Source: Lentisphaeria bacterium UBA1732 (GTDB taxonomy: Bacteria > Verrucomicrobiota > Lentisphaeria > Victivallales > UBA1829). From it: 59,562 bases of DNA. The notes under the pieces are model-generated. The model worked only from the letters and a program-made list of their open reading frames with translations. It ran no database searches and was not told where the DNA came from. Each line of letters begins with the position of its first letter. Position 1 is the first letter of the stretch. Positions 1-8,514 of this stretch are shown one piece after another. The stretch is from positions 1-59,562 of the forward strand of contig DCIG01000016.1 in the NCBI GenBank assembly GCA_002315855.1, given 5' to 3'. The position numbers and the translations under genes were made by a program.

Positions 1-1322
1 GCGCCATGATGGGCGGTATGGGCGGTATGGGCGGATTCCCCGGTATGGGCGGCGCTCCTGCAGCCGGCGGTGAAGGCGGTGCAGCTCCTGCAGGCGGTAT
101 GCCCCCGATGGGCGGCATGGGCGGCATGGGCGGTATGCCTATGATGGGCGGCATGATGGGCGGCATGGGCGGCATGGGCGGTATGCCTATGATGGGCGGC
201 ATGGGCGGCATGTTCGGCGGTATGGGTGGCGGCGATCAGGCCGGTACCGGAACTCCGGACAAGGGCAGCCAGATTCCGAAAGGATTCAATGCCGACGGCC
301 CGACCTACACCAAAGTTGAAATCAAGAAAGACGAACCCATTTGGAAACTTTGGGATGAAGAAAAGAAAGCCTGGAAAGACATCGAACCTCTGAGCTATCC
401 GTCCGGCGGTGCCGGCGGCGGCATGGGCATGATGATGGGCGGCTTCGGCGGAGGCGGCAGCCTTCTGAAGGCCGGCGTCAAGCAGATCGGCGACATCAAG
501 TATGTCAAAGACGGTTCCGCGGCTCAGACCATGGATGCTTATCTTCCTGAAATTCCTGCCGGCAAGACCGTTCCGGCAATCATCTACATCCACGGCGGCG
601 CCTGGATGGGCGGAAGCGCCCGCGGCTGCAATGCAGGATTCTTCGATCGTCTGACCAAGGCCGGTTATGCTGTATTCAGCATCAACTACCGTCTCTCCAG
701 CGAAGCGAAGTTCCCGCGTGCCACCAACGACGCCAAAGCGGCAGTCCGTTACGTCCGCGCACATGCCAAGGAATACGGCATTGATCCGGATCACATCGGC
801 GCAATCGGCGACAGCACAGGCGGAAATATGGCCGGCGTTCTCGGTTCCACCTCCAACATCAAGGGTCTCCTGATCGGCGATATCAGCGACAATGCAGAAG
901 TTTCTTCCGCAGTTCAGGCTGTTGTTGACCTCTTCGGCCCGCAGGATGCATTCCGCATGAACGAACACGTCAAGGCTTCCGGCATCGGCGGCATGGACCA
1001 CACCTCCATCATGGCCGGCTATCTCGGCGGCGACTGCAATTCCCATAAGGAACAGACATTCCTCATCGATGCTTCTGCCTACGTCCCGACCCTGGATCCG
1101 AAGACTGCTCCGGCATTCCTGATTCAGCACGGCACAGCCGACACAGTCGTTCCCGATGGAGCCTCCAAGGACTTCCATAAGGCCCTCGTAGCCCGTATCG
1201 GCAAAGAAAAAGCTATCTATGAATCCTTTGAAGGCGCAGCCCATGAAGACGGCCGCTTCTTTGATGAAAAGAACAGCAAGCGCATCATCGAATTCCTCGA
1301 TAAGTATCTGAAGGTCAAATAA
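1..1322 (+). CDS. Met/Gly-rich alpha/beta hydrolase (esterase/lipase type), 5' end cut by window edge
   Basis: The reading frame is open to the left edge; the first Met codon is at base 6, so the true start and any signal peptide are probably outside the window (residues numbered from base 6). Residues 1-75 are a low-complexity run of GGM, PMMGG and AAGG units, with a second Gly/Met patch near 133-151. A typical alpha/beta hydrolase fold follows: oxyanion motif HGGAW at 196-200, nucleophile elbow GDSTGG with Ser270, the acid in HGTAD (Asp379) and the base in GAAHED (His413). All triad residues are present, so the enzyme should be an active carboxylesterase, deacetylase or feruloyl-esterase-like hydrolase; the substrate cannot be read. 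A strong terminator lies about 40 bases after the stop, so this is the last gene of its transcript. Confidence 0.85.
   Translation, partial: AMMGGMGGMGGFPGMGGAPAAGGEGGAAPAGGMPPMGGMGGMGGMPMMGGMMGGMGGMGGMPMMGGMGGMFGGMGGGDQAGTGTPDKGSQIPKGFNADGPTYTKVEIKKDEPIWKLWDEEKKAWKDIEPLSYPSGGAGGGMGMMMGGFGGGGSLLKAGVKQIGDIKYVKDGSAAQTMDAYLPEIPAGKTVPAIIYIHGGAWMGGSARGCNAGFFDRLTKAGYAVFSINYRLSSEAKFPRATNDAKAAVRYVRAHAKEYGIDPDHIGAIGDSTGGNMAGVLGSTSNIKGLLIGDISDNAEVSSAVQAVVDLFGPQDAFRMNEHVKASGIGGMDHTSIMAGYLGGDCNSHKEQTFLIDASAYVPTLDPKTAPAFLIQHGTADTVVPDGASKDFHKALVARIGKEKAIYESFEGAAHEDGRFFDEKNSKRIIEFLDKYLKVK
107..212 (+). repeat. In-frame Gly/Met-coding tandem repeat
   Basis: Imperfect tandem DNA repeat built from atgggcggc-type 9-mers. 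A longer unit containing ggtatgcctatgatgggc recurs 48 bases apart (near 132 and 180). It encodes GGMGGMPMMGG repeats at the start of the hydrolase. Confidence 0.8.
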
Positions 1323-1361
1323 TCTGATTCAATCACAGATTATTCATCCCGGATGATTCAA

Positions 1362-1394
1362 CGGCATTGCAGAGCAATCTGCAATGCCGTTTTT
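1362..1394 (+). terminator. Rho-independent terminator of the hydrolase gene
   Basis: Perfect 12-bp stem cggcattgcaga / tctgcaatgccg with a 4-base loop, followed by five T. Confidence 0.92.
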
Positions 1395-1444
1395 GCTGTG
1401 TGCATTCCCGTAAGCAGTGTCATCGGATAAACAATCCGTCCATC

Positions 1445-1489
1445 AAAAGAAAAACGCCGCCACAGACGGGATGTCTGCAAACGGCGTTT
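1445..1489 (-). terminator. Terminator of the LacI-type gene
   Basis: Read on the minus strand: aaacgccg pairs with cggcgttt, with an inner gcagac/gtctg pairing, then a T-rich tract. It sits about 40 bases past the regulator's stop. Confidence 0.8.
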
Positions 1490-1525
1490 GAAATGAGAGC
1501 TAAATTCAAAACCCGGAGGGAAGAA

Positions 1526-2584
1526 TCACTCCATCAGGCGGGGCTGAACGAGGAACTCGGACTGAGAACGAACAACGCGGTCGTTGATAATGCGGAGCAG
1601 GTGATGAATGGATTCCGAACCGACCTGCGTAAAGCAAATATCAATGGACAGAGGCGGCTTTTTGAAATACTGAAGCAAATAAGAATTGTGGTTGCAGCTC
1701 AGCAAATCATACTGGTCCAGGTCAACGCCCATGGCGCGCAGTTCATTGGTAACGCCCAGAAGATCATCGTCCGAGCAGAAAAAGAGGGCTTTCGCCTGAG
1801 AAGTTTTCAGGAAGTTTTCAGCCTGTTCGCGGTAAATATCCCAGCAGGGGCATTTCGCCTTGTTGGGTTCCGGGAGAGCGGGGAGGAACTTATCGACCTC
1901 AATTCCCAGCGAATTAGCGTGTTTCGTGAAAACATCGACACGGGCATTGTATTCCGCATGGATCCGGGAAGCACTGAAGACAGCGGCGTTCTTGTGTCCG
2001 CGTCCGTAGAAATAGTTGGCCGCGATATGCCCGACGATACTGTTGTCATAGTAAACGAAATCGCAGACAACGTCGGACGAGAGATTGCCTTTGCAGCGAA
2101 TCCAGACCATCGGTACGAGGCGTGAGATTTCGACAAGGACTTCCGCGCCTTTTTTCGTGCCGGGTTCGCCGTAGACAATGATTCCATCGTAGAGGCGTTT
2201 CAAGAGCATGGGATCGAACGGATGAATCAAATCCGCATCCAGGACGGTGAGGGTAAAACCGAGGGCATTGGCTTCATGAATCAGGCTGGAAATCAGCTCG
2301 GTATTGGTGGGACAATTCATGAAAACACGAGTCGGGACATTAGGCATCATCAGCAGTACCAGATTGCCGGTGCGGACCCCATGACGAGCAGAATCTTTCG
2401 GACCGCGGCGGCGGATATTCGGGAACCAGCCAATACTCTCCATCGCCTTGCGAACGCTTTTCGCGGTGGATTCTGCGACTTTTTCAGGGTGATTGAGAAC
2501 GTTGGATACAACACTTACACTTACGCCGGCACGATTGGCGACATCAAGGATTGTCGGCTTTTTTTGTTCTTTTTTTGATGACAT
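1526..2584 (-). CDS. LacI-family transcriptional regulator
   Basis: 352 residues, typical for the family. Residues 10-35 are the LacI helix-turn-helix (TILDVANRAGVSVSVVSNVLN), followed by a hinge region and a periplasmic-binding-protein-like effector domain (for example the segment DGIIVYGEPGTKKG). It should bind a palindromic operator and respond to a sugar or sugar phosphate; the ligand cannot be read. The start is supported by AGGT about 8 bases upstream and by a TTGAAA-17-TATGTT promoter. It is divergent from a small lipoprotein gene. No sugar-use genes lie directly beside it, so its target is unknown; it may act on the divergent gene or at a distance. Confidence 0.93.
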   Translation of the reverse strand: MSSKKEQKKPTILDVANRAGVSVSVVSNVLNHPEKVAESTAKSVRKAMESIGWFPNIRRRGPKDSARHGVRTGNLVLLMMPNVPTRVFMNCPTNTELISSLIHEANALGFTLTVLDADLIHPFDPMLLKRLYDGIIVYGEPGTKKGAEVLVEISRLVPMVWIRCKGNLSSDVVCDFVYYDNSIVGHIAANYFYGRGHKNAAVFSASRIHAEYNARVDVFTKHANSLGIEVDKFLPALPEPNKAKCPCWDIYREQAENFLKTSQAKALFFCSDDDLLGVTNELRAMGVDLDQYDLLSCNHNSYLLQYFKKPPLSIDICFTQVGSESIHHLLRIINDRVVRSQSEFLVQPRLME

Positions 2585-2638
2585 TTTCTGACCTGAATGT
2601 AGGATAAAATGAGTTTAGAAAAGTGAGATTGCAGAAAT

Positions 2639-2667
2639 AACATACAACAACTTTATGCAATTTTCAA
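2639..2667 (-). promoter_or_regulatory. Promoter of the LacI-type gene
   Basis: Minus-strand -35 TTGAAA and -10 TATGTT with a 17-nt spacer, about 55 bases upstream of the start codon. Confidence 0.6.
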
Positions 2668-2705
2668 TAAAAAAATGCAAAAAATAAAAAAATCGTAAAA
2701 AAAAC

Positions 2706-2734
2706 TTGATTTTTTGCGTGATATGCCGTAGATT
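2706..2734 (+). promoter_or_regulatory. Promoter of the small lipoprotein gene
   Basis: -35 TTGATT and -10 TAGATT with a 17-nt spacer. The leader would be about 175 nt and includes palindromic repeat copy A. Confidence 0.55.
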
Positions 2735-2755
2735 ATTATAGGCAATGTCTGCGGA

Positions 2756-2820
2756 GAGATTTCAAAAGACAAGCAGGAAAAGCTGTAAAACGCACCGCCG
2801 GCGGGGTTTGAAATCAGCTC
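2756..2820 (+). repeat. Palindromic leader repeat, copy A
   Basis: Left arm GAGATTTCAAAAG and right arm TTTGAAATCAGCTC enclose a GC-rich core. The bases after the right arm, CATAAA, match those after the repeat at 45737-45900. It begins 22 bases after the -10 box of the lipoprotein promoter. The rest of the 2585-2915 intergenic region holds only the two divergent promoters and A+T-rich sequence. Confidence 0.7.
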
Positions 2821-2915
2821 CATAAAAAAACAAACGCAATGATTGCCAAACGGGAACTTTCCCGGCATTTTCACGCCCGAAACGGCAATCTGAGGACAAG
2901 GAAGGAGTCATTTTC

Positions 2916-3329
2916 ATGAAACGTTTCTGCAAAACATTCTGTGCCATTTTCTTTTTTGCGAGCTGCACGATTCTCACGCTCTGCATGACATCCTGCAAAA
3001 CCCATGTGCCCCGCGGCTCGGTGGAAGAACTGGCGGCGTACATGATGAAAATGAACAACGGTCTGTGGGACGGAACCGTAGCCAGCACGCAGGATGTTCA
3101 GGCCGAAACCGGGTTTTCATTGGAAATAGCGAAAAAACAGGTTTTCTTCTTTGAATACAACCCGAATCTGAAAAAGGGGAAAGCGAAGCTGGAATACGTC
3201 AAAAAGAACGGATACATGTATATTCTCGGCAGTAAATTCGATGCCGAGGTCAACGGGAATTACGTCATGATCGGGCATGGAGAAAACCCGAAGAAAGCCC
3301 AGCTGATTCAAACCTTCAAGGAGTTCTGA
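2916..3329 (+). CDS. Small predicted lipoprotein, function unknown
   Basis: 137 residues. The N-terminus is a lipoprotein signal: basic MKRFCK, a hydrophobic stretch and a lipobox ending MTSC with Cys27 as the lipidation site. The mature part is small, Lys-rich and beta-like (GNYVMIGHGENPKKAQ), with no motif I recognise. AAGGAAGGAG about 9 bases upstream fixes the start. It is divergent from the LacI-type regulator and has a long leader carrying palindromic repeat A. Probably an envelope protein; it could be the regulator's local target, but no operator is visible. Confidence 0.75.
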   Translation: MKRFCKTFCAIFFFASCTILTLCMTSCKTHVPRGSVEELAAYMMKMNNGLWDGTVASTQDVQAETGFSLEIAKKQVFFFEYNPNLKKGKAKLEYVKKNGYMYILGSKFDAEVNGNYVMIGHGENPKKAQLIQTFKEF

Positions 3330-3428
3330 AGGACATCGGCGGAGCCAAACGGGGGGAGAAATGTTCACGAAACGCTTTCCGCGGAGCTGAAGAGAGTATC
3401 ATTCACAAGGGATGGGGACAACCTCAAT

Positions 3429-5261
3429 TCAAAAGTTTTCGGCGGGAAGATTCCGACTTGAACCTGCGGGGGATTCCTCCGCGATTTCGATTGCGGAACG
3501 AATGACATCGCATTCAAAAAGATTTTCATGACGGGTGTCCGATTTGATTGAAATGCTTTGCAGGACGGTCAAATCGGGCATTTCGCTCATTCTGGCAAGA
3601 CATTCGTCCGAAATGACTCCGTAACAAGGATCGGATGTCGACAAAATGAGGTCAAACCTGCGGATGCCGGAACGTTTCAGTCCGGGAAGCAAAGCAAGCA
3701 TGGATTCATCGGAATCGACATAGAAAATGCGGCGTTCCGCCATCAGTTCCGGGGTCATTTCAGGCAGGAAGAAGATGTCGGTAACAATCACGTCTTCCGT
3801 ATTGTTCAGGATGTTATCCGAGGCGGCTTCCGCCTGATAAGAAGTGAAAAACAAGGCGATTTGCCCTGCAATGCAGAAGATGAACGATGCCACGGAAAGG
3901 AAGAAAATCCCGGAGACAGGGAAAAGGCGGCGGGATGAGGAGGAAGCTCCGGACAGTCTGGCAAGTCCCCAAAACGACAGGAAAAGGAACAGAGGCGACA
4001 TCATAAGGAAATGACGCGCGCCCCAAATCATACCGATGTCGGACTGCGTCAGAATCGGAGGAATGACGATGCAGTACAGGACGGCCGTCCACGTGCAAAC
4101 CCGCAGGGTGCGGCTGTTTGAAGACAAAAGCTCGCGCCACAGGAGGAAAAATCCGGCATACAGGGGGGAACAGGTGATGAAACCGACATTGAAGCCTGCG
4201 TATTTCACGAAATTCCAAAGCGTGTGGTCTCCGCCGTTCAGAAAACAGCGCAAATGCAGGAACAAAAGCATCCAGAGGGCGGCGCAAACGGCAAGGATGA
4301 CGCGTTTCGTGCGATAGAAGCCGCGAAACGCACCGGAAAGAAGCATCAGCGCAAACGGAATCAGCAAAACGGAATCGGAAACCGGAAGAAACGGAGTGTG
4401 ATTGTCAAAGCGGAACAGGTACATCCGATAGCCGCGAAGGAGTTTCAGATACAGGGGAACAGGCGCAATATCCTGAGCATTATGCGTGTAATACAATGCG
4501 CCGTGAAAACCGAGGATGTGTCCGTAAAACACATAATTGAACAGGCAGAGCGGCAAGGCGGCAATCAGAACACCCGCCGAAAAAGCAATCAGCTGACGGA
4601 CAGGGGGACGTTTCCATGAGCTTAACACCTCCGCCGCAAAAATCGCCGCCGCAATGACGGCAAATTCCTCGCGCAGCCATATTCCCGCCCCCAAAACGAT
4701 ACCGGACGCGGCATGATGCTTTTTCAGGAGCAAATACCATGCCGCAACAGGGAACACACAGGACAGCGTCATTTCCCACACCGTGCCGGAATAAAACAGA
4801 TAAGGCGCGGAAATGAGAAGAAGAACCGCCAGTCGGACCGATGTTTTCGCAGAGATATGGAGTTCCTGCAAACACAGCAGGAAAAACAGAAACGTCAGAA
4901 CCGTACCGAGAACAGGAAGAAAGAGCAGTGTGCCGAATCCCCCAAGCCGCCACAGCAGAGAGGAGAAAAAAGGATAGATGACAGGCAGAATCGATCGGAA
5001 TTTCCCGGTTGCGGCATCCAAGTGAAAATGAAATGTGCCGGGAAAATAATTCTTCGCCGCGTCAAATGTGCCGGGAGCTTCAAACAAATCGGTCCCGTGT
5101 TCAGCGAGCTGACGGGCAGTCATGATTTTGTTGCCGTTGTCGGTGGTCCAAATCGGGACAGACGGCAAAAGGACGGCCTGCACCATGAGCAGAACAAGCA
5201 AAACTGTGCAGAATATCAGAATCCGGCGGAAGCGGTTTTCGTGTGAAGGACAGAGAGTCAT
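3429..5261 (-). CDS. Polytopic membrane protein, GT-C/ArnT-like glycosyltransferase candidate
   Basis: 610 residues with about ten hydrophobic segments. After the first membrane span comes TTDNGNKIMTARQLAEHG, placed where GT39/ArnT-type enzymes carry their acidic first-loop motif. LGAGIWLREEF further on also resembles GT-C proteins. The C-terminal about 120 residues look soluble (DVIVTDIFFLPEMTPELMAERR). Family membership comes from topology and loop position, not a clear signature. No good ribosome-binding site precedes the ATG, but a strong promoter (TTGATT-17-TATATT) lies upstream, and repeat copy B starts almost at the predicted transcription start. Most likely it transfers a sugar from a polyprenyl-phosphate donor in the inner membrane. 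Confidence 0.6.
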   Translation of the reverse strand: MTLCPSHENRFRRILIFCTVLLVLLMVQAVLLPSVPIWTTDNGNKIMTARQLAEHGTDLFEAPGTFDAAKNYFPGTFHFHLDAATGKFRSILPVIYPFFSSLLWRLGGFGTLLFLPVLGTVLTFLFFLLCLQELHISAKTSVRLAVLLLISAPYLFYSGTVWEMTLSCVFPVAAWYLLLKKHHAASGIVLGAGIWLREEFAVIAAAIFAAEVLSSWKRPPVRQLIAFSAGVLIAALPLCLFNYVFYGHILGFHGALYYTHNAQDIAPVPLYLKLLRGYRMYLFRFDNHTPFLPVSDSVLLIPFALMLLSGAFRGFYRTKRVILAVCAALWMLLFLHLRCFLNGGDHTLWNFVKYAGFNVGFITCSPLYAGFFLLWRELLSSNSRTLRVCTWTAVLYCIVIPPILTQSDIGMIWGARHFLMMSPLFLFLSFWGLARLSGASSSSRRLFPVSGIFFLSVASFIFCIAGQIALFFTSYQAEAASDNILNNTEDVIVTDIFFLPEMTPELMAERRIFYVDSDESMLALLPGLKRSGIRRFDLILSTSDPCYGVISDECLARMSEMPDLTVLQSISIKSDTRHENLFECDVIRSAIEIAEESPAGSSRNLPAENF

Positions 5262-5320
5262 GGAAACGATGGCAGATTTTTTCAGAAAAAAAATGAATGA
5301 AATTTGAGAAAATCATTGCA

Positions 5321-5359
5321 GTTGAGCTAATTTTCCAAAAGGCCTTTGAAATCAGCAAC
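5321..5359 (-). repeat. Palindromic leader repeat, copy B
   Basis: On the minus strand: GTTGCTGATTTCAAAGG, then CCTTTTGG and a degenerate arm ending TTAGCTCAAC. The arms meet directly, so it folds into a compact hairpin. It starts about 9 bases after the -10 box of the 3429-5261 gene. Confidence 0.65.
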
Positions 5360-5367
5360 ATTATTAT

Positions 5368-5396
5368 AATATAATGTCCAGCCAATGCAAAATCAA
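5368..5396 (-). promoter_or_regulatory. Promoter of the GT-C-like gene
   Basis: Minus-strand TTGATT and TATATT with a 17-nt spacer. Confidence 0.7.
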
Positions 5397-5545
5397 GCAA
5401 TGCAGTGAAGACAGCAACATGAATCCGGCGAAAAACGTGCATTCTGTCCGGAGGCGCATCCGCGAAAAACGGAAATCCGGCAAGCATCTCTGCCGATGAG
5501 GGACAGAGAGACGCTACTATTTTCGCTGTTTTTTTTCAAATTTTC

Positions 5546-5574
5546 TTGAAAAAGTGCAGGGACACTCCTATATT
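5546..5574 (+). promoter_or_regulatory. Promoter of glnA
   Basis: TTGAAA and TATATT with a 17-nt spacer, about 90 bases before the start codon. Confidence 0.75.
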
Positions 5575-5601
5575 AACGAAACATTCATTTCAAAAAACCT
5601 C

Positions 5602-5638
5602 AGAGCCAATTTCAAAAGGCCTTTTGGAATCAGCTTCT
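5602..5638 (+). repeat. Palindromic leader repeat, copy C
   Basis: AGAGCCAATTTCAAAAGG runs straight into CCTTTTGGAATCAGCTTCT, a nearly perfect 18-bp palindrome without spacer, 27 bases after the -10 box of glnA. Confidence 0.7.
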
Positions 5639-5663
5639 TATCAAACCATGGAGTCATCACAAG

Positions 5664-7166
5664 ATGGATATGTCCACTGCTTACAGCATTCGCAGTCTTG
5701 CGGAAGAAATCGGGAAATGCCCGAACGAATTTACCAAAGCCGACATCATCAACTATGTCAAGCAAAATGGAATCCGCCACATCAACTTTCAGTATCCGGC
5801 CGGAGACGGCAGACTGAAAACGCTGAATTTCGTCATTCACAGCGGCGACTATCTGGATGAAATTCTGTCCTGCGGCGAACGCGTGGACGGGTCCAGTCTG
5901 TTCCCGTTCATCGAAGCCAGCAGCAGCGACCTGTACGTGATTCCGCGTTTCCGCACCGCGTACATGGACCCGTTCTGCGAACTGCCGACCCTGAATCTGC
6001 TTTGCTCCTACTACGACAAGGACGGCAATCCGCTGGAAAGCGCACCGGAATACACGCTCCACAAAGCCTGCAAGGCATTCAAAGAGGCCACGGGCTATGA
6101 ATTTCAGGCGATGGGCGAGCTGGAATATTACGTCATCGCGCCCGATGAAGGACAGTTCCCGGCAGTCGACCAGAAAGGCTATCATGAATCCGCGCCGTAT
6201 GCCAAGTTCGGCGAATTCCGCCAGCTGTGCATGAACTACATCGCCAAGGCGGGCGGCAAAATCAAATACGGACATTCGGAAGTGGGCAACTTCACTCTGG
6301 ACGGGAAAATCTACGAACAGAATGAAATCGAATTTCTGCCGGTGAACGCCGAGGACGCCGCCGAACAGCTCCTGCTTGCCAAGTGGATCATCCGCAATCT
6401 CGCGTTCCAGTACGGCTACGACATCACTTTCGCGCCGAAAATCACCGTGGGCAAGGCAGGTTCCGGAATGCACATCCATTTCCGCGTGATGGGAGACGGG
6501 AAAAACCTGATGCTCAAGGACGGAGTTCTCTCCGATGTCGCCAAGAAGGCAATCGCGGGCATGATGACGCTTGCGCCGTCCATCACGGCATTCGGGAACA
6601 CCAATCCGACCTCGTATTTCCGTCTGGTGCCCCATCAGGAAGCCCCGACGAACGTGTGCTGGGGCGACCGCAACCGCTCCGTGCTGGTTCGCGTTCCTCT
6701 GGGATGGACCAGCAAGAAAGATCTGTGCAGTCAGGCCAATCCGCTGGAACAGGCGGGCGGTTTCGACACCACACAGAAACAGACCGTGGAAATGCGTTCT
6801 CCGGACGGGTCCGCCAATGTGCATCTGCTGCTGGCAGGTCTCGCCGTAGCGGCGCGCACCGGATTTGAAATGGAAAACGCCCTGGATGTGGCGGCCAAGA
6901 CCTACGTGAACGTGAATATTCACAAGGATGAAAACCGGGCATTGCTGGACAGTCTGTCCACACTTCCCGACAGCTGCGCCGCCTCTGCGGACTGTCTGGA
7001 AGCCCAGCGCGCCTACTACGAAAAAGCGGGCATTTTCAGCCCCGCCATGCTGGATGGTCTGATTGCGGGTCTCCGCAAATTCGAGGACCGCACACTCCGC
7101 GCCGACATCGGCAATGACCAGGAGAAGATTCTGGGACTTGTGGAACAGTATTTCCACTGCGGATAA
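5664..7166 (+). CDS. glnA: Glutamine synthetase family protein
   Basis: About 500 residues. Expected to make glutamine from glutamate, ammonia and ATP in the cytoplasm. A beta-grasp N-terminal domain (KQNGIRHINFQYPAGDGRLK) precedes the catalytic domain. Visible active-site motifs are MGELEYYV (metal-binding Glu), EQNEIEF, AGSGMHIHF (ATP and metal) and GDRNRSVLVRVP (the substrate-binding NR..RVP motif). The length fits the type I range, but the spacing and sequence are divergent, so a related gamma-glutamyl ligase cannot be fully excluded. The start has no strong Shine-Dalgarno sequence; it follows a strong promoter and hairpin repeat C. It is monocistronic, with a terminator right after the stop. 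Confidence 0.9.
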   Translation: MDMSTAYSIRSLAEEIGKCPNEFTKADIINYVKQNGIRHINFQYPAGDGRLKTLNFVIHSGDYLDEILSCGERVDGSSLFPFIEASSSDLYVIPRFRTAYMDPFCELPTLNLLCSYYDKDGNPLESAPEYTLHKACKAFKEATGYEFQAMGELEYYVIAPDEGQFPAVDQKGYHESAPYAKFGEFRQLCMNYIAKAGGKIKYGHSEVGNFTLDGKIYEQNEIEFLPVNAEDAAEQLLLAKWIIRNLAFQYGYDITFAPKITVGKAGSGMHIHFRVMGDGKNLMLKDGVLSDVAKKAIAGMMTLAPSITAFGNTNPTSYFRLVPHQEAPTNVCWGDRNRSVLVRVPLGWTSKKDLCSQANPLEQAGGFDTTQKQTVEMRSPDGSANVHLLLAGLAVAARTGFEMENALDVAAKTYVNVNIHKDENRALLDSLSTLPDSCAASADCLEAQRAYYEKAGIFSPAMLDGLIAGLRKFEDRTLRADIGNDQEKILGLVEQYFHCG

Positions 7167-7184
7167 CACGATATTCGCCCCCGA

Positions 7185-7218
7185 ACGCACCGTGCAGGAA
7201 ACTCCGGTGCGTTTTTTA
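7185..7218 (+). terminator. Terminator of glnA
   Basis: Stem cgcaccg / cggtgcg followed by six T. Confidence 0.85.
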
Positions 7219-7263
7219 TTTCGCGGGAACGGCTGAGCGGCGGCGACTGCATTTTCAGACAAA

Positions 7264-7306
7264 GGAGCTGATTTCAAAAGTCCTGCGGGGCACAATGAAA
7301 TCAGTT
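7264..7306 (-). repeat. Palindromic repeat, copy D
   Basis: GAGCTGATTTCAAAAG on the plus strand and TGAAATCAGTTC 17 bases later. Read on the minus strand, its end GCAGGACTTTTGAAATCAGCTCC is shared (in pieces under 20 bases apart from small changes) with the end of the element at 45737-45900. Unlike most copies it lies after a terminator and before a promoter, so it is not in an obvious leader. Confidence 0.7.
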
Positions 7307-7402
7307 CAAAGGCATACCGTTTCACAACAGGTGTTTTACGGGGTGTTTCTGCACAGGAAATGCAGTTTCGGCGGTTTCTATGAAAAAAAACGCGGAATTT
7401 CC

Positions 7403-7431
7403 TTTATAAATCGGGAAAGGCGTGCTATATT
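7403..7431 (+). promoter_or_regulatory. Promoter of the zinc-ribbon/pyrE/secA operon
   Basis: Weak -35 TTTATA, 17-nt spacer, extended -10 TGCTATATT. It lies 60 bases before the start chosen for the first gene and excludes an upstream start at 7422. Confidence 0.5.
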
Positions 7432-7490
7432 ATTGGGCGAATCACTGTTTTTACAAAATTTTCATCAAAAACCATTTAAGGATACGAACC

Positions 7491-7883
7491 ATGTCGGAAG
7501 AAACGAACGGCAAACAGGGGAAAGCGCAGGTGGACTTCATCTGTCCTGAAAACAGCTGTGATGGAATCGTACAGTTCAACCTCAACGAATGCACGACAGG
7601 CAAGATTCAGGCTCTCTGCCCGAAATGCCATAAACCCTACGTATTTGACCATGAACTGCGTCAGAAATTCACGAAATTGCAGAATCTGATTTCTGCGGTG
7701 CGTGATGCGGAAAGCATTCTGGGGGACTGCTGTGTCTCGGTGGACGTTCCCGGCGGAAGCGTAAAAGTGCCGTATGCACTGCTGCTGACCCGCCTGAACA
7801 CCATGCTTACTCTGCGCGTGGGCGACAAAACCGTGGATTTTCACCTGTGGATTGAGCCGTCTTCTCCGCAAACATTCCGTTGA
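7491..7883 (+). CDS. Small zinc-ribbon-like protein, function unknown
   Basis: 130 residues from the ATG preceded by AAGGA. An earlier in-frame start at 7422 would overlap the promoter -10 box and is rejected. It has CPENSCDG and, about 25 residues later, LCPKCHKPY, a pair of cysteine knuckles that probably bind zinc. A helical segment (LRQKFTKLQNLISAVRDAESIL) and a short beta-rich tail follow. No enzyme motif is visible. It is 29 bases upstream of pyrE and appears to be co-transcribed with pyrE and secA. A nucleic-acid or protein-binding role is a guess. Confidence 0.7.
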   Translation: MSEETNGKQGKAQVDFICPENSCDGIVQFNLNECTTGKIQALCPKCHKPYVFDHELRQKFTKLQNLISAVRDAESILGDCCVSVDVPGGSVKVPYALLLTRLNTMLTLRVGDKTVDFHLWIEPSSPQTFR

Positions 7884-7912
7884 ACAAACATTTACAGAAT
7901 CGAGGATACATC

Positions 7913-8491
7913 ATGAACGATCAAGAAATTATCGCCGCATTTGAAGAAGCCGGAGCACTTCTTACCGGACATTTCCAGCTCCGCAGCAAAAAGCACAGCA
8001 ACCGTTTTTTCCAGGCTGCCCTGATTTTCAAAAAACCATGGGTCGGCGAAGCGCTTTGCGCAGAGCTGGCGAAACGCATGAAAGAAGCGGGAATTGATGC
8101 GGAAACCGTGATTTCGCCTGCCGTCGGCGGACTGTTCGTCGGACAGGAAATCGCCCGCGCCCTGCATATTGAATCCATTTTTGCGGATAAAGACAACGAC
8201 CAGCTGGTCCTGAAACGCGGTTTCCAGCTGAAACCGGGCGAAAAAGTCATCGTCGCGGAAGACGTGGTTACCGAAGGCGGACGCGTCCAGCAGACGATTG
8301 ATCTGGTGAAGTCGAAAGGCGCGATTCCGGTTGCCGTGGCAGTCATCACCGACCGCAGCGGAGGGAAAGCCTCTTTCGGGGGGATTCCGTTCTACAGTCT
8401 GATCAAGCTCAATCTGCCCACCTACACAGCGGAAGAATGCCCGATGTGCAAGGCAGGACAGGCAATCGACGTTCCCGGCTCCAAATCCTAA
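7913..8491 (+). CDS. pyrE: Orotate phosphoribosyltransferase
   Basis: 192 residues. Converts orotate plus PRPP to orotidine 5'-phosphate in pyrimidine synthesis. The PRPP-binding loop VIVAEDVVTEGGRVQQT is complete, and FADKDNDQLVLKRGF corresponds to the mobile catalytic loop. A TTG at 7880 in frame is possible, but the ATG at 7913 has GAGGA about 8 bases upstream. The gene ends with CPMCKAGQAID, a short Cys pair. It is 23 bases from secA and probably co-transcribed with it. Confidence 0.95.
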   Translation: MNDQEIIAAFEEAGALLTGHFQLRSKKHSNRFFQAALIFKKPWVGEALCAELAKRMKEAGIDAETVISPAVGGLFVGQEIARALHIESIFADKDNDQLVLKRGFQLKPGEKVIVAEDVVTEGGRVQQTIDLVKSKGAIPVAVAVITDRSGGKASFGGIPFYSLIKLNLPTYTAEECPMCKAGQAIDVPGSKS

Positions 8492-8514
8492 TCGCTCCAA
8501 CTTGAGATTCACAC

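Noticed and set aside
5568..7325. 585-codon open frame antisense to glnA
   Set aside because: Starts inside repeat D and mirrors glnA; no motif.
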